A stretch of DNA of 64,000 nt from Siphonodentalium dalli (taxonomy: Eukaryota; Mollusca; Scaphopoda; Gadilida; Siphonodentaliidae). Made by a program: the position numbers and the translations under genes. The stretch covers positions 194,830,052 to 194,894,051 of the forward strand of contig CP136067.1 in assembly GCA_032622095.1 (NCBI GenBank). Reading direction: 5' to 3'. The notes below the pieces were generated by a model. The model had not been told where the DNA came from. It did not search any database and saw nothing but the letters and a program-made list of their open reading frames with translations. Positions 57,801 to 64,000 of the stretch are shown piece after piece (the first letter of the stretch is position 1; every line of letters starts with the position of its first letter).

Positions 57801-60800
57801 GAAGTTCTAATTATGTACATTTATGTAAATGGTAATATTAAATTAAATGATGTACATTATTTGGTGGGATGTTTAGACAACACATGTACATGTATGTGAT
57901 CCTCTGGGGAGCTAATTCTGCATGGCCTCATCTCATGTGGGAGACCAGAAACCTAGAGGCCTAGAACTCTTTAATATATCATTATATCTAAACCAGAGAA
58001 CACACATTCGTTTTGTCATTAAATGTGAGAATTATGACAAATGTCATGCTAAATGAAAAACATTGTTATAATCACGGATAAATTTATAACATCATGGCGC
58101 AAATATAAATCTCAGTATATTATGATTTGACAACAATAAAGTTGTTTGATTGTAGTCAATTTAACACTGAATGTATGCATGTATATCAAAATTAGGGTGA
58201 TGAAAGATGGCAGCAAAATTCTCAATGCAGCCATTGGCCGGCTTATTTGCTGATTGGTCGAAAATATCTGCTAATAATTATTTGATTGACAGCTGTGGAA
58301 AGGACCATTATGTTTTTATTGTTTAACTTGAGATAAATCCAGTGGTTTCAAGCTGCATCAACATAAGTACACTAAGTTGAATATTAATTAATTTTCTCAC
58401 AAGTCAAATTTTTTAACAGGGGATTTAGCAGAATGTATGCCAAGCTAATTTCAGAAACACTGTTTTTATTTACATATTCTTCTGGCTAAACAGCTTTTAA
58501 AGAGTTATAGACACAATATTTCACGCTACTATCAGTACATGTACATGTATACATGTATTTGATATTTTCAACTAATTGTATAAGATTGGGTCAATTACCA
58601 ATTGAATATGAACATATAGTTTTTGATAAAAATACAGAATTTATTGTAACTAAAAATTTTGTTTATAATTTATAAATGTTAGAAAATGGTACATGAACAA
58701 GTATAGATAAATTATAGTATTAGTTGTCATATAAATATTATTTTTATGACTCATAACAATTTATTCTATATCTTTGTTTCAGCAAAGTCTTTCTTGGGTG
58801 TAAAAAACAATGTCCAGACAAACTTTATGCTATCAAAGTCATGAAAAAAGAAGAAATGGTCAACAAAAATCTCGTCAATCAAGGTACCTGTATATACAAT
58901 AATGCCCTAAATAATCAAGTCCTTAACCACAGTGGAATTATGGGTAATTTTTCAGGATTTAGTCGCAAATATGGCTTGATGCCATTCATCGCTAAGCTCT
59001 CACAGAAAGCTGTCCGATGAATGGCAAAAAGCCATATTTTCAACTAAATCCTGAAAAATTACCCATAATTCTGCTCTGGTTAAGGAGTCGATTATTTAGG
59101 GTATTACTGTACTTCTTTCTGCTGCTATTTTTCTCTATATACCCTTCCATATATACATCCAGTCCTTGTCAGTGATTCTAATTTTTGCACAGTTCATTGC
59201 TGCTGACAGCATGAATATCAAGAAATCCATGGGGTATTCCCCCCCGAGACAGAATCACAAATACTTGTATGACAAATAAATCCATGTGGTATCCCCTTCA
59301 GCCAGAATGACAAATAAATCCAAAACTTCAATGTTTAACCCTTTCTATACTAAATTAATTCCCCAGCAAGTTAAAAAAAGTCTACATTGGAAACCATGGT
59401 CTATTATTCATTTGCAGGGATGTTAAGGATATATGAGCAGATGACATCCAGACGAAATGATATTACAAGTGCGGAAGAATTCATATTCTTTGGTGGAAAA
59501 TGTTTAGATAATAAGATAACAAACGACCTGTTGTTATACTGATAGCTATCGTCATTTATTGAGCTTATTATCAGAACATTTCCTATGGGAACTACTCATC
59601 GATGAGTATTAGGTATAGAAAATGTTAAGAGAGAGGAGTATATCAATTGCATTTATGCATACTGGAGATATAGTTGTATAATAAAAATGATATTTTTACC
59701 ACACAAACAATCCACAAATGTGAATCTAGAGTCTTGACCATACATGTATAGAATATACTAAATACAATCTAACATGTATAAATATATTAAAGGTACTCAA
59801 TCCGATCAGACGATCCTAAATTACTATTTCTTTGGCTTCAGGGGTAAAAAATATTTTATTCGAATTGAGGAACCCACCCATCAAAGCTCAGAGTGATCAG
59901 ATATCGATATTTGAAGTTTGTTATTTCTCGAGATGTGTAATAATATGTGGCCCAGAAACACGTGGCCAAACGTAGGGTCTCGGACAAAGTTGCAACTGAA
60001 GATGGATAACTCTAAAATCATGTGGTAATACAGTCAAATTTTGTGATACTTTAGTGATAATACGGCCATATTTTGGTGAACAAAATTTGATACCATAGTT
60101 GACAGTGGTTAGCATTATTTTGTTGCAATAAATCGATTCTGAGAACTAAAGCGTATTTTGAAGAAATGTTGTTGTTGCTTGATGGTATTGGGACTAGAGC
60201 TGAAACGGTTAGACGGTTAACCGGTTAGCATCCGGTTAGCGACGTAACCGGTTAGAAAAAAATGAACCGGACATAACCGCATCCCGTTGTCAGTTGAATG
60301 TGAACGTGAATAATCCTCAAAATATTAGGTTAAATGATGCAAAACTAATACTAAATCCTGTGTCACCGATAGTAGAGTGCAATGCAAGCATTAATTGGTA
60401 CACACGGTAGTATCAGATAGTTAGTAGCAATTCTCAAACTGTCTGGAAGTGTCGGCGACCTTCAATCAATTCCGACCCTTTGAAGTTTTCTCTGATCTAG
60501 TGATCTTCCGACAAAAGCACGTGCAGTCACTGTGTATCAAGTCTGAATGCACACAAGGAAGTGACAACGTAAAAGTGGCGTTGTGTGGCAATGCGTGCTT
60601 TCGTAACTTAATAGTTAATACTGCACGAAGCAACATGGATTCAAATTGAAATCACACCACGACATACTAAAACTGTTTTACAGTCAGTGGGGTTTATAAA
60701 AACTATGTAAGTCGACAAAGTTTGATGATTGAGATCAGCTGCACAATGTCTTCACTCTTCCCGTTCTTCCTCCCTGTTGTGATCAAATATGATCAATTCA

Positions 60801-63800
60801 ATTGAGTGACCAAACAGACATCGTAGTTGAAGCAACCCAAAACTTCTTCAATGATCTTCCCTTTTATCAAGGAAATTGATGCTCCATGCTACTCTGTAAC
60901 TGGCTGTGCCAGTGGGACTAATTGACACTCAATTTGGCAGCAATTTCTATATGTTAAGTGATTGCATACTAAAACCGAAACCGAAAGTAAATTCTATAAC
61001 CTTCCAACACTAGTGTCTGCGATCATGATACCGACGAATAGCTCGAATACTGAATAGGACTGCGAGTCTGACCTAACTGACCTTCCTTTTTGTTTTATAG
61101 TCATTACTTTCTTGTCTTTATATATAATTCATTGGAGGATATACCAATGATAAATGATATATTACAGATCTTTAATATATAGTTTTGTTACTCGTTTTAC
61201 CAATACCCATACTATTGTTACTCGTTTTACAAATGCCCAAACATATACTGATCACGGCAAATAAGCGATCCCTCCTGCCATTCAAAAATTTCACTTGCTC
61301 ATTCCCCATCACGAGAGCCAGCAAAAAGAACAGTGAATTCGTGTTTTTGAATATCGTTAAATGCCGTGAATAAAGTCTTTATTTCAGCTACTATTTCTCA
61401 CCTAGGTTTGTCCCTGGAGCATGGCATAATGTCGACATAATTAGTGTGAGAGAAGTCCGCTAGAAATTAGCGGTTAACCGGTTGAAATCCGGTTAACGCC
61501 GATGGTTAACCGGTTAGAAGAATAGGTCAACCGTTTCAGCTCTAATTGGGACTGCCTAATTGGATTGAGTACCTTTAAGTTTTTTTTTCATACCTTTCTT
61601 GTAAATAATCTTATTTTTACAGGTATTGATTGCTCTTCATTGCATCTACATGTAGCTTTATTCCAATTTTTGCAGTGACTGCTTTTTTGTGTGTAAATGT
61701 ACATCAATCAATATACAGATTCTTCCGTTTACATTTATGGCCCTTGCATTTATCTGACTTTATTCTTATTTTTACAGTGATTGCAGAGAGGGATGCACTG
61801 GCTGTATCAAAAAGCCCCTTCATTGTACGACTGTTCTACTCTCTACAGACTGTCAACAATGTATTTTTGGTGAGTGCAGTCTTCCAGTCGGTCAAAAGCT
61901 CTTGTAATATGTGTAAATACCTCTGACTTTTAACCCTTTACCCAACAAAACGGCCAAAAACACCCAAATAAAGCTTCAACAGCCTAAAATATCTTCGGTC
62001 TGTCTCAATAACACCATACAAATATGGATATCATTGGAACCGGTTCATTGACCACATTATGATGGTTACAGTTATGCCCTGTGCCAATGCATTCTCTTAT
62101 ATATGCGAGTCGACCATAGGTCACCTAGCATATATAAGAGAATGCATTGGCCTAAAAAAAAACTTTTTCCATTTTTTCTTACATTCTTTAACAATTTTAT
62201 AATTTTTTCTTACATTTTTTATAATATTTTTCTACATTCTTTGACAATTTTATCATTTTTAATATGTGTTAAGCCAATGCATTCTCTTATATATGCGAGG
62301 CGACCTATGGTCGACTCGCATATATAAGAGAATGCATTGGCACAGGGCCGTTCTGTTGGGTAAAGGGTTAAATAAAATTTATCTTATCTATCTTATCTTA
62401 TCTTTCCTGACAGCTGGGACAGTTTGTTACTGTGACATACATACACCCTGACAGATGGGACAGTTTGTTACTGTGACATACATGCACCCTGACAGATGGG
62501 ACAGTTTGTTACTGTGACATACATGCACCCTGACAGATGGGACAGTTTGTTACTGTGACATACATGCACCCTGACAGATGGGACAGTTTGTTACTGTGAC
62601 ATACATGCACCCTGACAGATGGGACAATTTGTTACTGTGACATACATGCACCCTGACAGATGGGACAGTTTGTTACTGTGACATACATGCACCCTGACAG
62701 ATGGGACAGTTTGTTACTGTGACATACATGCACCCTGACAGATGGGACAGTTTGTTACTGTGACATACATGCACCCTGACAGATGGGACAGTTTGTTACT
62801 GTGACATACATGCACCCTGACAGATGGGACAGTTTGTTACTGTGACATACATGCACCCTGACAGATGGGACAGTTTGTTACTGTGACATACATGCACCCT
62901 GACAGATGGGACAGTTTGTTACTGTGACATACATGCACCCTGACAGATGGCACAGTTTGTTACTGTGACATACATGCACCCTGACAGATGGGACAGTTTG
63001 TTACTGTGACATACATGCACCCTGACAGATGGGACAGTTTGTTACTGTGACATACATGCACAGTGATAGAAATTTTGCAAAGCATATAATCTGGTCACGG
63101 TTATCGCATGAAACATTCACATTTTTATATGATGACAACATCAGAAAATTTATATTCCGTTGCCTATTGTTCATGATAATGAGATATTACTATTATTTAA
63201 AGTTGTCGCTGTAACCCTTTTTTGACGGGAGCTGCGCTGGTGCAGCATTAGAGATCATGTGCCAGTGCATTCTTTGATATTTTGAGTCTCCCATTGGGAG
63301 CTTCACATATATAAGAGATAGCATTTTCGTAGAAGGTCAACGTTAATGTTGTTAGGCCAATGTATTCTCTTATATACCTGTATGTGAGGCTCCCTATGGT
63401 AGACTCGAATATATAAGAGAATGCACTGGCTCAGGGTAATCGCAATATTTCAGGAAGCTCCAGTCATGCTAGGGTTCAAGTATTATTGATCTGTCAGTCC
63501 GACTATAACGACTTTCTTTTCCGAATATTAATTATAGCTAACCCTTCCATGAGGCTTCCTGAAATATTGCGAAAAACCCTGTGCCAATGCATTCTCTTAT
63601 ATATGCAAGTCTCCCATTGGAAGCCTCACATATAAGAGGCCTAACAATATTTACCTTGACCTTGTAAGCCAATGCATTCTCTTATATATGCGATGCTTCA
63701 TATGGGAGACTCGCATATATAAGAGAATGCACTGGCACAGGATATTTAATGCAGCACAAGTGCAGCTTCCATCATGAAAGGTTAACCCATTCACTTGTGA

Positions 63801-64000
63801 ATGGATTTTCCTATTCATCTTAACCCTTTACCCAACAAACCGGCCAAAATCGGCCAATTCGCATATATAAGAGAATGCATTGGCACAGGGCCGTTCTGTT
63901 AAGGGTTAATATAAACTTTGAGCTAAATTGCACATTTCAGGTGATGGAGTACCTGATCGGTGGAGATATGAAGAGCCTGCTCACGATGTATGGATACTTT
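51802..64000 (+). CDS. MASTL: Greatwall / MASTL mitotic kinase, first five coding exons
   Basis: Exons 51802-51858, 55462-55517, 58783-58883, 61778-61869 and 63941 to beyond the window, with intron phases 0, 2, 1, 0 and good GT-AG sites. The first exon starts MDP, then 16 more codons. Visible kinase parts are the glycine loop ISRGAFGKVFLG, the ATP-binding lysine in YAIKVMKK, the C-helix [14 protein letters not shown], and the hinge [13 protein letters not shown]. The hinge and C-helix match Greatwall rather than MAST or LATS kinases. In known animals this AGC kinase phosphorylates ENSA/ARPP19, which then inhibits PP2A-B55 and allows mitotic entry. Catalytic loop, DFG and the long insert typical of the family lie outside the window. 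Introns of 2-4 kb are loaded with MITEs. Confidence 0.93.
52143..53091. mobile_element. 949-bp MITE in kinase intron 1
   Basis: GTTACAAC flanks both sides (52135-52142 and 53092-53099), an 8-bp target duplication. Inverted ends share GACTACCC(G/A)CCCCTG and ACCCGCCC. The 8-bp duplication suits hAT or a related class. No transposase. Confidence 0.8.
53159..53271. repeat. ~113-bp palindrome in kinase intron 1
   Basis: GGGATATAAGATTTTATGAA at the left is matched inverted at 53245-53271, with further pairing of AACTCATTTGA/TCAAACGAGTT. Confidence 0.8.
53272..55216. other. Kinase intron 1, remainder
   Basis: Mostly unremarkable. GTGTTTCTGGTGAC (53889) and its inverse (54303-54316) may be the ends of a ~430-bp MITE. 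No exon was recognised. Confidence 0.5.
55218..55418. mobile_element. Palindromic mariner-like MITE (copy 1)
   Basis: Both ends read TA then CAG(C/T)AATGCCCTAAATAA, with inverted arms nearly to the centre (AAAGCTCTCA / TGAGAGCTTT). TA-flanked ends fit Tc1/mariner. It lies 44 bp upstream of the second kinase exon. Confidence 0.85.
56070..56246. mobile_element. Palindromic mariner-like MITE (copy 2, centre deleted)
   Basis: Ends TA-CAGTAATGCCC and the inverse. The right arm loses the GGAAAGCTC-to-GGCAACAAG part present in copy 1. Confidence 0.85.
56250..57460. other. Kinase intron 2, plain stretch
   Basis: No exon or structured repeat was recognised. Confidence 0.4.
57468..57724. mobile_element. 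piggyBac-like MITE with two hairpins
   Basis: TTAA flanks both ends (57464-57467 and 57725-57728). The left end reads CCCTTTCATGATGG. Two hairpins (about 57512-57582 and 57605-57695) carry GCATATA(T/C)AAGAGAATGC-like arms. The right end is diverged. Confidence 0.7.
57730..58780. other. Kinase intron 2, remainder
   Basis: Repeated ACATGTACATGTA words but no gene or clear element. Confidence 0.4.
58897..59109. mobile_element. Palindromic mariner-like MITE (copy 3)
   Basis: Starts 13 bases after the donor of kinase exon 3 (TA-CAATAATGCCCTAAATAA) and ends GTATTACTG-TA. Nearly complete arms, like copy 1. Confidence 0.85.
59791..61574. mobile_element. TTAA-target DNA transposon (AGGTACTC family), complete
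   Basis: TTAA at 59787-59790 and 61575-61578. Inverted ends AGGTACTCAATCC(G/A)AT. TTAA target duplication suits piggyBac or Kolobok. It encodes no transposase and is interrupted by the hAT-like element at 60195-61544; without it the element is about 430 bp. Confidence 0.85.
60195..61544. mobile_element. hAT-like non-autonomous element (1,350 bp), nested
   Basis: Perfect 8-bp target duplication ATTGGGAC (60187-60194, 61545-61552). Inverted ends TAGAGCTGAAACGGTT. Subterminal copies of GGTTAACCGGTTAG and CCGGTTAG at both ends. Short open stretches inside have no recognisable transposase. Confidence 0.9.
61934..62367. mobile_element. piggyBac-like MITE with two hairpins, complete
   Basis: TTAA at 61930-61933 and 62368-62371; ends CCCTTTACCCAACA and inverse TGTTGGGTAAAGGG. 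Two hairpins (about 62080-62152 and 62272-62346) with GCATTCTCTTATATATGCGA arms. CCC ends with TTAA target sites are the piggyBac hallmark. Confidence 0.88.
62406..63063. repeat. Minisatellite, 16 x 41 bp
   Basis: Unit CCCTGACAGATGGGACAGTT plus 21 more bases (positions 62446-62486 show one full unit). Only a few single-base differences (near 62414, 62627 and 62950) across 16 copies. Each unit holds ACAG-TTTGTTA-CTGT, able to form a small hairpin. In kinase intron 4. Confidence 0.95.
63215..63781. mobile_element. piggyBac-like MITE with several hairpins
   Basis: Left end CCCTTTTTTGACGGGAGCTG, right end CATCATGAAAGG-TTAA, both followed inward by GTGCAGCATTA-type and GTGCCAGTGCATTCT words in inverse order. 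The left TTAA has become GTAA. Four hairpins (about 63258-63318, 63355-63432, 63580-63640 and 63667-63733) share the GCATTCTCTTATATA stem. Confidence 0.75.
63824..63905. mobile_element. 82-bp piggyBac-like MITE
   Basis: TTAA at 63820-63823 and 63906-63909; ends CCCTTTACCCAACA and CTGTTAAGGG. It keeps only half of one hairpin. It ends 35 bases before the fifth kinase exon, inside the usual branch-point region. Confidence 0.8.

Noticed and set aside
60195-61544. hAT transposase in the 1,350-bp element
   Set aside because: Only frames of about 60 codons with no dimerisation-domain or DDE-type motif were seen.
62406-63063. CRISPR-like array
   Set aside because: The 41-bp units are contiguous with no spacers and lie in an animal intron; it is a minisatellite.

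Overview
The window is eukaryotic and animal. It has spliced genes with GT-AG introns, many microsatellites, several classes of transposon and very little coding sequence. The gene set (a Greatwall/MASTL kinase, a secreted C-type lectin with a PAN-like domain), the frequent ACATGTACATGT-type words and the many pearl/Helentron-like repeats with internal tandem arrays suggest a lophotrochozoan invertebrate, most likely a mollusc. The species cannot be named from this sequence.

Layout. 0.1-5.8 kb (minus strand): a multi-exon gene for a very large protein with C2H2 zinc fingers followed by a family-B, probably protein-primed, DNA polymerase that carries an inserted Vsr-like endonuclease domain. 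This is mobile-element or virus-like replication machinery whose long reading frame is still open. 4.6-13.5 kb: two apparently identical 4,476-bp tandem copies that include the 5' exons of this polymerase gene and a LINE fragment. 13.6-16.9 kb: MITEs and one Helentron-like element. 16.9-20.0 kb (plus strand): a complete three-exon secreted C-type lectin gene. 20-28 kb: MITEs, foldback elements and a LINE tail. 28-36.8 kb and 42.3-45.5 kb: two clusters of non-autonomous Helentron-like elements, many joined head to tail and carrying internal 122-bp or 131-bp tandem repeats. 36.8-41.3 kb: a long-TIR transposon and a divergent ~366-bp tandem repeat. 46.7-51.5 kb (minus strand): a nearly full-length but broken non-LTR retrotransposon split by a tRNA-derived SINE. 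51.8-64.0 kb (plus strand): the first five coding exons of the Greatwall kinase gene, whose introns hold mariner-, hAT- and piggyBac-like MITEs and a 16-copy 41-bp minisatellite. The gene continues beyond the window.

Only two genes look like ordinary host genes: the lectin (probably innate recognition or adhesion) and the Greatwall kinase (mitotic entry through PP2A-B55 inhibition). The rest is mobile DNA. The polymerase gene is the best candidate for an unusual system. The Helentron-like clusters are the most striking structural feature because they multiply sequences that match transcription-factor sites. All calls come from reading the sequence; no database search or folding program was run.
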